A stretch of 64,000 bases of DNA, taken from assembly GCF_000472505.1 (NCBI RefSeq), contig NZ_AWZR01000007.1, positions 1 to 64,000 of the forward strand, given 5' to 3'. The notes beneath the pieces are model-generated. The model was not told the origin of the DNA. It made no database searches and saw only the letters and a program-made list of their open reading frames with translations. The translations under genes were made by a program, and so were the position numbers. Every line of letters begins with the position of its first letter. The first letter of the stretch is position 1. Below, piece by piece: positions 53,777-63,464 of the stretch. This DNA comes from Luteimonas sp. J29 (GTDB lineage: Bacteria > Pseudomonadota > Gammaproteobacteria > Xanthomonadales > Xanthomonadaceae).

Positions 53777-56700
53777 CTAACGGGTCGACGCCCTGGCCGG
53801 AAGCACGCCCGCCAGCGCCTGCTCCAGCATCGCCCCGGTGACCGGCTTGCGCAGGAATGCGTCGAAACCCGCCTTGGCCGCGGCGGCCTCGGCGTCGGCG
53901 TCGGTGCGGGCGGTGACCGCGACCAGGGGCCCGGTGAAGCCGTTCTGGCGCAGCAGCGGCGCCAGGGCCAGGCCGTCGATGCCGGGCAGGTCGAGGTCGA
54001 GCAGGGCCGCGTCGAACGGCTGGCCGGCGATCTCCGACAGGGCGGCCAGGCCATGCGCGACGCGGCGGACACGATGGCCCTGGCCTTCGAGCAGGCCGGC
54101 AATCACGTCGGCGACGGCATCCTCGTCCTCGACCAGCAGCAGGCGCAGGGCGTGCGGCGCCCGCCCCTCGGGCGAAGCGTCCGGAGCGCCGGGCGGGGCG
54201 GTGGCGGGACGCAGCGGGAGCAGCACGCGGAACGTGGTGCCCTCGCCCGGCGCGCTCTCGAGTTCGATCCGCCCGCCCATCGCCGCGGCCAGCTCCTGCG
54301 AGATCGCCAGCCCCAGCCCGCTGCCGCCATAGCGGGCGCTGGTGCGCGCGCCCTCGGCCTGCTCGAAGCGGCGGAACAGGCGCTGTTTCTGCTCCTCGTT
54401 GAGGCCGGGGCCGGTATCGCGCACGACCAGGCACACGCCCCCGGCGTGCGGTCCGGCGTGCAGTGCGATGCTGCCGCGCTCGGTGAACTTGGCCGCGTTG
54501 CCGAGCAGGTTGAGCAGGATCTGCCGTACCCGCCCGGCATCGCCGCGGACCCAGCGCGGCAGCGCCTGGTCGATGTCGCAGTGGAACGCGAGACCGCGAC
54601 GTTCGGCCAGCGGTGCGTTGAACGCCGCGGTCTCGCGCACCAGCGCGTGCAGGTCGAACGGCTCGTCCACAAGCTCCAGCCGACCGGCCTCGATCTTCGC
54701 CAGGTCGAGCGCGTCGTTGACCAGGCGCAGCAGGTGCTCGCCGGCGCGGCGGATCGACTCGACGTGGCCGCGCTGGCGGGCGTCGAGGTCGGTGCTCGCC
54801 AGCAGCTCGCTCATGCCCAGCACCGCGGTCATCGGCGTGCGCACCTCGTGGCCAAGGGTGGCGAGGAAGCGGGTCTTGGCCAGCGAGGCCTGCAGCGCGA
54901 GCTCGTGCCGCTGCTCGGCCAGCTGCCATGCGTGGCGCCGCTTGAGCCGCGCGCGGTACTGCAACGCGAGCAGCCCGAGCAGCGCCAGCGCGCCCAGCGT
55001 CCACGCCAGCATCGCCGGCGGCGTGCGCCACCACGGCTCGCGCACCCGCAGCGCCAGCCGCTGCGGCGGCGTCCAGTCGCCGTCGGCGGTGCGCGCCTGC
55101 ACCTGCAGCACATAACCTCCGTGCGCCAGGCGCGGGAACAGGCGCTCGCCGACCGAGCCGACCTCGACCCAGTCCGGGTCGTAGCCCTCGAGCAGGAAGC
55201 GGTAGCGATGCGCATGGGCGTCGGTAAACGAGAGCAGGCGCGCCGAGACCCGCAGGTCGCGGTCGTCGTGCTCCAGGACCACCGGCGCGTCGGGCGCGAA
55301 GTCGATCTCCCGGTCGCCGCGGCGCGCGCCCACCGATTCGATCTCCAGCACCGGCGTGCGCACGCCTTCCTGCACCTGGCGCGGATGGAACAGCACCAGG
55401 CCGTCCGCGGTGCCGACCGCGACATAGCCGCGCGCCGAGGGCTCGAAGGGGTACTCGCTGAACTGCTGGCTCGGCAGGCCGTCGAGCACCGTATAGAGGC
55501 GCAAGCGGTCCTGTTCGGGGTCGTAGCGCACCAGTCCGCGCGGCGTGCTCAGCCACACCACGCCCTGCCCGTCGACGACCACGCCGCCGGGCGCCACCGC
55601 AGGCAGGCCGTGGCGCGCATCGACGGTGCGCTCGGCCACCAGCGCCGCGCCGGTCCAGCGATAGGCCATCAGCACGCCGTTGCCGGCGACCCAGGCCAGG
55701 TCGCGATCGCCGAAGCCGAACGCGAACACCTGCCACTCCGGGCCGCCCGGCACCGGCTGGAAACGCTGCTCGCCTTCGTTCCACATCAGCAGTCCGGTGC
55801 GGGTCGCGAGCCACAGCGCGCCATCCGGGCCGCGCGACATCTGGCGCAGCGCGTTGTTGGCGGGGAAGCCCTCGGCGCCGCCGGCTTCCAGCACCTGGAG
55901 CACGCGCCCGTCCGCCGCGCGCCGCTGCAGCATGTCGTTCGCGCCCAGCCAGACGCTGCCGTCGGGCTCGCCGACGAGGTAGGCGACGATGCCGCCCGGC
56001 GCCGCGTCCACCGCGTCGCCGCGGTGCCAGCGCGCGACCTCGCCGGTGCGGGGGACCCAGCGCGTGACCATGCCGTGGCAGCCGATCCACACGCTGCGGT
56101 CCTCCATCTCCCGCACGACGTAGGGCAGGCGTTCCCCGCACACGCCGGCGAGGCGGTGCTCGAGCCGCGCGGCATGCGGGTCGAGCCAGTCGAGGACGCC
56201 GCCCGTGCCCACGAGCCAGAACCCGCCGTCGCGGGCCGGCGTGGCGCTGTAGACGAACGCGTTCGCGGACGAGGCCGGGTCGTCCAGCACCCGCCGCAGC
56301 ACGGTGAAGTTGCGCCAGTTCGCGGGCAGGTGCCACAGGCCCATCTCGGAACTGGCGAACCACAGGCCGCCCTCGTGGTCCTCCAGCGCCGCGGACCAGG
56401 CCGGCCGCACCAGGCCGCGGCTGGTGCTGCTGTACAGCGGGACGTCGTGGACCACGCCGCCGCGCTCCACCGACAGGCCGCTGCGCGTGTCCAGCCAGTG
56501 CGCGCCCTGCCGGTCCTGCACCAGCATGCCCAGCGGCGGCTGCCCGAGCACCGGGTCGCGCCAGGGCGCCGGCTCCACCCGTCCGCTGCCGGCTCGATGC
56601 ACGAAGGCGCCGGCGACCGTGGCGATCCACATGTCGCCGTCGTGGTCCAGCACCAGCGCGTTGACCGCCGGCGCCGGCTCCAGCTCCGGCATCACGCGTT

Positions 56701-57349
56701 CGAAGTCGCGTCCGGTCCAGCGCGCGACGCCGTTGTAGGTGCCGACCCACAACCGGCCCTCGCGGTCGGTGCGCAGCCAGGTCACCGACGCGGACGGCAG
56801 GCTGCGCGGGTCGCCCGGCTCGGGCATGAAGCGGGTCACCTGGCCCTCGCCGTCGAGCCGGTGCAGGCCGCCGTCGGCGGTGCCGAACCAGATCGCGCCG
56901 TCCGGGGTCTGCGCCAGCGACCAGACGTCGTCGCTGCCGATCCCCGGGTGGGTGTCGCGGCCATAGTGGGTGAAGTCGCGGCGGCGTGCATCGAGCACCG
57001 ACAGCCCGCCGTTCTGGGTCCCCACCCATACGCGGTCCCGGTCGTCGACCAGCACCGTCCAGACATGGTTGTCGCGCAGGCCGTCGCCCACGCGCCAGAT
57101 GCGGTAACCCACGCCGTCGTAGCGCGCCAGGCCGTCGCGGGTGGCGATCCAGAGGTAGCCCTTGCGGTCCTCGGCCAGCGCGTTGATGCGGTTGGACGGC
57201 AGCCCGTCGTAGACGCTGATCTGGCGCGGCATCGGCAGCGGCGCTGCGTCCGCGGCGACGGGCGCCTCGACCGCCGGCGCCGGCGGCGCCCAGAGCGCCA
57301 GCGCGACGGACAGCGCGCATGCGCATGCTGTGGTGACGAGTCCCCGCAC
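53777..57349 (-). CDS. hybrid sensor histidine kinase with propeller-type periplasmic sensor
   Basis: This 1190-residue protein has a signal peptide (residues 1-27). About 700 residues of Reg_prop repeats (DRKGYLWIATRDGLARYDG, DDRDRVWVGTQNGGLSVLD and many alike) form two predicted beta-propellers. A Y_Y_Y domain (HAHRYRFLLEGYDPDWVEVG) follows, then one membrane helix (about 785-803). The cytoplasmic part has HisKA with the phosphoacceptor His in LATLGHEVRTPM, a full HATPase domain (NLLGNAAKF, DTGPGL, GSGLGLAI), and a C-terminal receiver with Asp in ALLDLDLPG. Unlike Bacteroides HTCS proteins it has no AraC domain, so a separate output partner is needed. The GTG start at 57349 is chosen for the signal peptide. 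The ligand is unknown. Confidence 0.9.
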   Translation of the reverse strand: MRGLVTTACACALSVALALWAPPAPAVEAPVAADAAPLPMPRQISVYDGLPSNRINALAEDRKGYLWIATRDGLARYDGVGYRIWRVGDGLRDNHVWTVLVDDRDRVWVGTQNGGLSVLDARRRDFTHYGRDTHPGIGSDDVWSLAQTPDGAIWFGTADGGLHRLDGEGQVTRFMPEPGDPRSLPSASVTWLRTDREGRLWVGTYNGVARWTGRDFERVMPELEPAPAVNALVLDHDGDMWIATVAGAFVHRAGSGRVEPAPWRDPVLGQPPLGMLVQDRQGAHWLDTRSGLSVERGGVVHDVPLYSSTSRGLVRPAWSAALEDHEGGLWFASSEMGLWHLPANWRNFTVLRRVLDDPASSANAFVYSATPARDGGFWLVGTGGVLDWLDPHAARLEHRLAGVCGERLPYVVREMEDRSVWIGCHGMVTRWVPRTGEVARWHRGDAVDAAPGGIVAYLVGEPDGSVWLGANDMLQRRAADGRVLQVLEAGGAEGFPANNALRQMSRGPDGALWLATRTGLLMWNEGEQRFQPVPGGPEWQVFAFGFGDRDLAWVAGNGVLMAYRWTGAALVAERTVDARHGLPAVAPGGVVVDGQGVVWLSTPRGLVRYDPEQDRLRLYTVLDGLPSQQFSEYPFEPSARGYVAVGTADGLVLFHPRQVQEGVRTPVLEIESVGARRGDREIDFAPDAPVVLEHDDRDLRVSARLLSFTDAHAHRYRFLLEGYDPDWVEVGSVGERLFPRLAHGGYVLQVQARTADGDWTPPQRLALRVREPWWRTPPAMLAWTLGALALLGLLALQYRARLKRRHAWQLAEQRHELALQASLAKTRFLATLGHEVRTPMTAVLGMSELLASTDLDARQRGHVESIRRAGEHLLRLVNDALDLAKIEAGRLELVDEPFDLHALVRETAAFNAPLAERRGLAFHCDIDQALPRWVRGDAGRVRQILLNLLGNAAKFTERGSIALHAGPHAGGVCLVVRDTGPGLNEEQKQRLFRRFEQAEGARTSARYGGSGLGLAISQELAAAMGGRIELESAPGEGTTFRVLLPLRPATAPPGAPDASPEGRAPHALRLLLVEDEDAVADVIAGLLEGQGHRVRRVAHGLAALSEIAGQPFDAALLDLDLPGIDGLALAPLLRQNGFTGPLVAVTARTDADAEAAAAKAGFDAFLRKPVTGAMLEQALAGVLPARASTR

Positions 57350-57448
57350 CCGGCCTCCCGGTCTGTCGTGCCTGTCCCTGGCGCGCGCGGCACGTGGCCC
57401 GGCATCCTCGCAACGCAGCGTGGCCGGCGCAAGCCTGCCGGGCCGGCC

Positions 57449-57454
57449 TAGAAT
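57449..57454 (+). promoter_or_regulatory. -10-like word before the YceI/b561 operon
   Basis: TAGAAT in GGCCTAGAATGGCGCG ends 6 bases before the GTG at 57461 and 63 bases before the alternative ATG at 57518. It lies in the 111-base gap divergent from the hybrid sensor kinase. Confidence 0.45.
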
Positions 57455-57460
57455 GGCGCG

Positions 57461-58213
57461 GTGCAGCCGTCCGCCGCCATCGCACCCGCCCGACCGCGTC
57501 CGCGCCCGCGCCCGCCGATGGCATGGTGGCTGCTGCTGGCGCTGTCCGCGCTGCCGGCCTGGGCCGGCCCGCCGGCCTGGTCGCTGGATCCGGTCCACAC
57601 CCGGGTGCTGGTGGCGGTCGACCATGCCGGGTTCTCCACCGCCCTGGGCACGCTCTCGGGCGCCACCGGCGTCCTCCATTACGAACCGGGGGACTGGGCC
57701 GGCGCACGGGTCGAGGTCGAGATCCCGCTGCAGCGCCTGGACTTTGGCGACGCGGCCTGGAACCGGGCCGTGCTCGGACGCGGCCTGCTCGACGCCGAGG
57801 GGCATCCCGTGGCGCGGTTCCGCTCCACGCGCGTGGAGCCGGTCGACGAACGCCATGCGCGGGTGGCGGGACTGCTGCAGCTGCGCGGCGTGGAGCGCGA
57901 GGTGGTGCTCGACGTGCGCATGAACGCGGCCAGGCGCCATCCGATGCCGCCGTTCCGGCGCACGGTCGGCTTCTCGGCCAGCGCGGCGTTGAACCGCTCG
58001 GACTTCGGCGTCGACGCCTGGCCGTCGATGATCGGCGACCGGGTCGAACTGCGCATCGAGGCCGAAGCCACGCGCAGCCGGGGCGGCCGCGACGACGCGC
58101 CCGACGCCCCCGGTCCCGCGCAGGCTGCGGACGCCACCTCAAGCGACGACGCCAGTCCCGCTTCCCCCTCCTCCGATCCCGATCCCGATCTCGATCCCGA
58201 ACCCGGACCATGA
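57461..58213 (+). CDS. exported YceI family protein with acidic tail
   Basis: This is a 250-residue protein if it starts at the GTG 57461, or 231 from the ATG at 57518, which directly precedes a clean signal peptide (MAWWLLLALSALPAWA). The YceI lipocalin-like barrel follows (WSLDPVHTRVLVAVDHAGFS ... VGFSASAALNRSDFGVDAW). YceI proteins bind polyisoprenoids such as ubiquinone in the periplasm. A ~45-residue Asp/Pro/Ser-rich tail ending DPDPDLDPEPGP is extra to the family and is encoded by tandem GATCCC units. The stop overlaps the b561 start (ATGA). Confidence 0.85.
   Translation: MQPSAAIAPARPRPRPRPPMAWWLLLALSALPAWAGPPAWSLDPVHTRVLVAVDHAGFSTALGTLSGATGVLHYEPGDWAGARVEVEIPLQRLDFGDAAWNRAVLGRGLLDAEGHPVARFRSTRVEPVDERHARVAGLLQLRGVEREVVLDVRMNAARRHPMPPFRRTVGFSASAALNRSDFGVDAWPSMIGDRVELRIEAEATRSRGGRDDAPDAPGPAQAADATSSDDASPASPSSDPDPDLDPEPGP
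58175..58204 (+). repeat. five degenerate GATCCC hexamers
   Basis: These are five hexamers in a row: GATCCC, GATCCC, GATCTC, GATCCC and GAACCC. They encode the Asp-Pro-rich tail of the first YceI protein. In-frame unit gain or loss would only change tail length. Confidence 0.85.
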
Positions 58214-58800
58214 CCCTGAAGAACACACCCGAACGCTGGGGCGCGGTCAGCCAGGCCCTGCACTGGCTGGTCGTGCTGCTGATCCTGGCCGTGGCCACCG
58301 TGGGCCTGGTCATGGACGAGCTGCCGCGGACGCCGAAGTACTTCTGGGTGTACACCGCGCACAAGTCGCTGGGCATCACCGTGCTCGCGCTGATGCTGCT
58401 GCGGCTGGGCTGGCGCCTGTACGCCGGCGGCGTGCCGCCCGTCGCGGGTACGCCGCGCTGGCAGGCGACGGTGGCCTCGGCCACGCACTGGTTGCTGTAT
58501 GCGCTGGCGCTGGCGATGCCGCTGTCGGGCTGGCTCTACGACTCGGCCAGCGGCCTGCGGCCGTTCCGCTGGTTCGGGCTGTTCACCATGCCCAAGCTCA
58601 CCGGCCCGAATGAATGGCTGGCCGACCGCGCGCGCGACGCGCATGAACTGCTGTTCCTGCTGCTGGTCGCACTGGTGGTGCTGCACGCCGCCGCGGCGCT
58701 GTGGCACCACCTGATCGTGCGCGACGAAACCCTGGCGCGGATGCTGCCCCGACGCCGCACGCGCACCCCCGAACCCGAGGACCCGGACCATGACGCCTAG
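58210..58800 (+). CDS. cytochrome b561 family protein
   Basis: This 196-residue membrane cytochrome has four helices (about 16-36, 49-68, 90-108 and 142-162). Heme-ligand histidines sit in the ALHWLVV, YTAHKSLG, ATHWLLYA and DAHELLF contexts. Family members move electrons from ubiquinol to superoxide or between quinone and periplasmic acceptors. Flanked on both sides by YceI genes with 4- and 11-base overlaps, it probably shares a quinone-linked job with them. The C-terminal ~20 residues are basic and then acidic, facing the cytoplasm. Confidence 0.92.
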   Translation: MTLKNTPERWGAVSQALHWLVVLLILAVATVGLVMDELPRTPKYFWVYTAHKSLGITVLALMLLRLGWRLYAGGVPPVAGTPRWQATVASATHWLLYALALAMPLSGWLYDSASGLRPFRWFGLFTMPKLTGPNEWLADRARDAHELLFLLLVALVVLHAAAALWHHLIVRDETLARMLPRRRTRTPEPEDPDHDA

Positions 58801-59353
58801 GCTCACCACCCCCGCCGCCGTCGCCGCCATGCTGGTGGCGATGATGGCCGCCCCCGCCCGCGCCGCCGACTACGTGCAGGCGCCGGGCTCCTCGCTCGCC
58901 TTCGCCACGAAGTACGACGGCGAGGTGTTCAGCGGCCGCTTCGGCGGATTCGACACGAAGCTGCGCTTCGACCCCGAGCGGCTCGACGACGCGCGCCTCG
59001 AGGTGACGATCCAGCTCGCCGGCACCTCGACCGGCAACGCCGACCGCGACTCCACGCTGGCCGGCAGCGACTTCTTCAACGTCGGCAGGTTCTCCCGCGC
59101 GACGTACGTGGCCGAACGCTTCCGCGCCGTGGACGACGGGTACGTGGCCGACGGCACCCTCACCCTGCGCGGGGTGAGCCGGCCGGTCGCGCTCCACTTC
59201 ACCTGGACGCCGGGCAACCCGGCGCTGCTGTCGGGGCGGGCGACGGTGAAGCGACTGGAGTTCGGCGTCGGCGGCGGGGACTGGGCCGATACCGCGCTCA
59301 TCCCCGACGAGGTCGCGATCAGCACCCGGGTGTTCCTGCATCCCGCGCCCTGA
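58790..59353 (+). CDS. second exported YceI family protein
   Basis: This 187-residue protein has a signal peptide (residues 1-26, cut after ARA) and a YceI barrel: LAFATKYDGEVFSGRFGGFDTKLRF, FFNVGRFSRATYVAERF near residue 95, and KRLEFGVGGGDWADTALI near 144. This is a standard-length YceI without the acidic tail of its neighbour. It starts within the end of the b561 gene. It is convergent with the glutaredoxin-like gene. Confidence 0.92.
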   Translation: MTPRLTTPAAVAAMLVAMMAAPARAADYVQAPGSSLAFATKYDGEVFSGRFGGFDTKLRFDPERLDDARLEVTIQLAGTSTGNADRDSTLAGSDFFNVGRFSRATYVAERFRAVDDGYVADGTLTLRGVSRPVALHFTWTPGNPALLSGRATVKRLEFGVGGGDWADTALIPDEVAISTRVFLHPAP

Positions 59354-59377
59354 TCGGGGACCAAGGGCGGCGTGCGT

Positions 59378-59605
59378 TCAGCGGGCCCAGTCGCGCACGG
59401 TCCCGGGGTCGAACGGCCAGTCCAGCTCCCGCCCGGTCTCGACCTGGCGCAACACCGGCACCCGCGTGCCGTAGCGCGCCTCCAGTGCGTCGTCGCCGTC
59501 GATGAACACGCTGCGCGGCTCCGGGAACCGGGCCCGCGCCAGCAGCTCCAGGGCCTGGTCGCACAGGTGGCAGTCGTCGCGCTGGTAGAGGATGTAGCGG
59601 TCCAT
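59378..59605 (-). CDS. glutaredoxin-like protein (DUF836 type)
   Basis: This 75-residue protein has the thioredoxin-fold start RYILYQRDDCHLCDQALELL, with a CHLC redox motif near residues 11-14, a cis-proline region TRVPVLRQ near 48, and the end WPFDPGTVRDW. This is typical of the short glutaredoxin-like DUF836 proteins of unknown partner. The ATG at 59605 directly precedes the fold; an upstream start adds only five residues. It is divergent from sdaA. Confidence 0.88.
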   Translation of the reverse strand: MDRYILYQRDDCHLCDQALELLARARFPEPRSVFIDGDDALEARYGTRVPVLRQVETGRELDWPFDPGTVRDWAR

Positions 59606-59653
59606 GGCCGTTCGTCGCACGGGGCCGGCGAGTGTAGCGGCCGCCGGGTCGCG

Positions 59654-59682
59654 CCGACAGTTGCGACGGCAACCAATACAAT
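59654..59682 (+). promoter_or_regulatory. sdaA promoter candidate
   Basis: CCGACA (59654-59659) and TACAAT (59677-59682) are separated by 17 bases, the best -35/-10 spacing seen in the window. The -10 ends 27 bases before the sdaA ATG. Confidence 0.6.
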
Positions 59683-59709
59683 GCGGGCCAGGACTCCACG
59701 GATTCCGCC

Positions 59710-61092
<1,383 letters not shown>

Positions 61093-61094
61093 AC

Positions 61095-61120
61095 GGGCGC
61101 GGGTCCGTGGACCCGCACCC
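61095..61120. terminator. hairpin between convergent sdaA and hom
   Basis: GCGGGTCC (61099-61106) and GGACCCGC (61109-61116) form a perfect stem, extended by GGG/CCC beyond one mismatch. A second small GGGGC hairpin follows at about 61123. No T-tract follows in either direction, so termination is plausible but not shown. Confidence 0.45.
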
Positions 61121-61143
61121 GTGGGGCTGCCCCGCTGCCGCGG

Positions 61144-62235
61144 TCAGGCGCGCGGCGCGGCGCGGGCGATGCGCAGCACGTCGTCGAGCAGCGCCGCCGC
61201 GGTCACTTCCGCGCCCGCGCCCGGGCCCTGGATCACCAGCGGCCGCTCGCGGTAGCGGTCGCTGAAGATGGCCGCCCGGTTCTCGGTGCCATGACCGCTC
61301 ACCAGCGGATTGGACAGCGGCAGCGCGCGCAGCCCGACCGAGGCGCCGCGCTCGGCATCGAAACGGCCGACGAAGCACAGCCGCGCATCGCTGCGGTGGG
61401 CGGTGACGAAGCGCTCGCGCAGCGGCGCATCGAGCGTGGTGAGGCGGGCATCGACTTCCCCGGGCGCTGCATCGCGCAGCGCGTCCGGGACCAGCGAGGA
61501 CACGCGCACGTCGCGCGCCTCCAGCATCACGCCCGAGGCGCGGGCCAGGATCAGGAGCTTGCGCCGCACGTCCTCGCCCGACAGGTCGACGCGCGGATCC
61601 GGCTCGGTGTAGCCGGCATCGCGCGCCTCGCGCACGAGGTCGGAGAACGGGCGGCTGTCGTCGAAGCGCGACAGCAGCCAGCCCAGCGAACCGGAGAGCA
61701 TGCCTTCCACGGCGTGGATGCGGTCGCCGCCGGCGACCAGTTCGCGCAGCAGCCGCAGCAGCGGCAGGCCCGCGCCGACCGTGGCCGAATCGCCGTAGCG
61801 CCCCCCCTCGCGCTGGGCGTCGATGATGGCCTGGGCCCGGGTGGCGTCGGCGCCGGCGCCGAGCTTGTTCGCGGTGACCACGTGGATGCCGCGCTGCAGC
61901 CATTCCGGATGCCAGCCAGCGACGGTATCGCTGGCGGTGGCGTCGATCACGATGTCGCCGCGGGCCAGCGCCTCGCCCTCGGCCCAGGGCGGCACGCCCG
62001 TGGCGCGCCGCGGCGCCGCGTGCGCCTGCGCCAAGGCGTCCTCGAGCGAGCCGTCGTTGACCACCTGCACGCGCGAATTGCTGAGCCATGCGAACGGCGG
62101 CAGTGCGACCCCGCGTTCGGCGAGCTGGCGGTAGCGCGCGACCACGGCGCTGCCGACCACGCCGGTGCCCAGCAGGGCGATGCGGCCGCCGCGCGTGCCG
62201 GCGGCCGGGGTCGGGATCCTCGTCACCTTGCTCAT
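61144..62235 (-). CDS. hom: homoserine dehydrogenase
   Basis: This 363-residue NAD(P)-dependent enzyme reduces aspartate semialdehyde to homoserine, the branch point to methionine and threonine. The Rossmann motif ALLGTGVVGSAV lies near residue 20, and VVTANKLGAG (near 122) carries a conserved Lys. The family signature with GYTEPDPRVDLSGEDVRRKLLILAR spans about 205-230. It lacks a C-terminal ACT regulatory domain, so it is the short form without obvious threonine feedback. It is the last gene of metX-metB-hom and overlaps metB by 4 bases (ATGA). Confidence 0.94.
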   Translation of the reverse strand: MSKVTRIPTPAAGTRGGRIALLGTGVVGSAVVARYRQLAERGVALPPFAWLSNSRVQVVNDGSLEDALAQAHAAPRRATGVPPWAEGEALARGDIVIDATASDTVAGWHPEWLQRGIHVVTANKLGAGADATRAQAIIDAQREGGRYGDSATVGAGLPLLRLLRELVAGGDRIHAVEGMLSGSLGWLLSRFDDSRPFSDLVREARDAGYTEPDPRVDLSGEDVRRKLLILARASGVMLEARDVRVSSLVPDALRDAAPGEVDARLTTLDAPLRERFVTAHRSDARLCFVGRFDAERGASVGLRALPLSNPLVSGHGTENRAAIFSDRYRERPLVIQGPGAGAEVTAAALLDDVLRIARAAPRA

Positions 62236-63464
62236 GCGTCCACCCGCTGCAGCGCGTGGGCCTCCCCGGCGACGACCCGCGCGACCCGCTCGAGCGCCGC
62301 GGCGAGGTCCGCCTGCAGGTCGGCCTGGGCCTCGATGCCGACCGACAGCCGCAGCAGCCCGTCCGGGATGCCGGCCGCGGCGCGGGCCTCGGGCGTCATC
62401 GCCGCGTGGGTCATCGAGGCCGGGTGCGCGACCAGGCTCTCGACGCCGCCCAGTGACTCGGCCAGGGTGAAGTACTGCAGGCCGTCGACGAAGGCGCGCA
62501 CCGCTTCGGTGCCGCCCTCGAGCTCCAGCGACAGCATCGCGCCGAAGCCGGCCTGCTGGCGCGCGGCCAGGGCATGGCCGGGGTGCGATTCCAGCCCCGG
62601 GTAATGCACGCGCGCCACCGCCGGATGCGCCTGCAGCTGTTCGGCGATCGCCTGCGCGTTCTCCTGGTGCACGCGCAGGCGCGCATCGAGCGTGCGCAGG
62701 CCACGCAGGGTCAGGAAGGCGTCGAACGGCGCGCCGGTGATGCCGAGCGCGTTCGCCCACCACGTCAGCCGCTCGTGCAGCTCGGCGCTGGCCGCCACCA
62801 CCGCGCCGCCGACCACGTCGCTGTGGCCGTTGATGTACTTGGTGGTCGAGTGCACCACCACGTCGGCGCCGAACGCGATCGGCTTCTGCAGCGCCGGCGA
62901 CAGGAAGGTGTTGTCGACCACCGCCAGCGCGCCGGCGCGGTGCGCGGCCTCGATCACGAAGCGCAGGTCGGTGATCCGCAGCAGCGGATTGGACGGGGTC
63001 TCGATCAGCACCAGCTTCGGCGACTGCGCCAGCGCCGCGGCCAGCGAGCGCGGATCGGTGAGGTCGGCGGTGACCAGGTTGAAATGGCCCTTGGCCGCGA
63101 GCGCGTTGAACAGGCGCCAGCTGCCGCCGTAGGCGTCGTGCGGCACCACCAGCGTATCGCCGGCCTCGAGCAGGGCGTGCAGCACCAGGGTGATCGCGCC
63201 CATGCCGGTGGCGGTGACCACGCCGCCGGCGCCGCCCTCGAGCCCCGCCAGGGCCTCGCCCAGCAGGTCGCGGGTGGGATTGCCGCTGCGGGTGTAGTCG
63301 TAGTCGCGCTTGTTGCCGAAGCCGTCGAAGCTGAAGTTGCTCGACAGCACCAGCGGCGGGGTGACGGCGCCGTGCGCGCGGTCGCAGTCGATCCCGGCGC
63401 GCACGGCGCGGGTGGCGGGACGACACCCGCCCGGCGTGGCGGCGGACGTGGGGCTGGCGGTCAT
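62232..63464 (-). CDS. metB: cystathionine gamma-synthase family PLP enzyme
   Basis: This 410-residue trans-sulfuration enzyme has the PLP lysine in HSTTKYINGHSDVVGG near residue 207. YDYTRSGNPTRDLL (near 54) and ATGMGAITLVLHALL (near 85) bind PLP, and ESLGGVESLVAHPASMTHA is near the end. Between metX and hom the synthase reaction (O-succinylhomoserine plus cysteine to cystathionine) is most likely, though lyases share the fold. It is coupled to both neighbours by ATGA overlaps. In Xanthomonas a metB-annotated gene marks one side of the LPS locus. Confidence 0.92.
   Translation of the reverse strand: MTASPTSAATPGGCRPATRAVRAGIDCDRAHGAVTPPLVLSSNFSFDGFGNKRDYDYTRSGNPTRDLLGEALAGLEGGAGGVVTATGMGAITLVLHALLEAGDTLVVPHDAYGGSWRLFNALAAKGHFNLVTADLTDPRSLAAALAQSPKLVLIETPSNPLLRITDLRFVIEAAHRAGALAVVDNTFLSPALQKPIAFGADVVVHSTTKYINGHSDVVGGAVVAASAELHERLTWWANALGITGAPFDAFLTLRGLRTLDARLRVHQENAQAIAEQLQAHPAVARVHYPGLESHPGHALAARQQAGFGAMLSLELEGGTEAVRAFVDGLQYFTLAESLGGVESLVAHPASMTHAAMTPEARAAAGIPDGLLRLSVGIEAQADLQADLAAALERVARVVAGEAHALQRVDA

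Noticed and set aside
53567-57451. Long + strand frame opposite the hybrid sensor kinase
   Set aside because: It is a composition-driven shadow. The minus strand has signal peptide, propeller repeats, HisKA, HATPase and receiver motifs in order.
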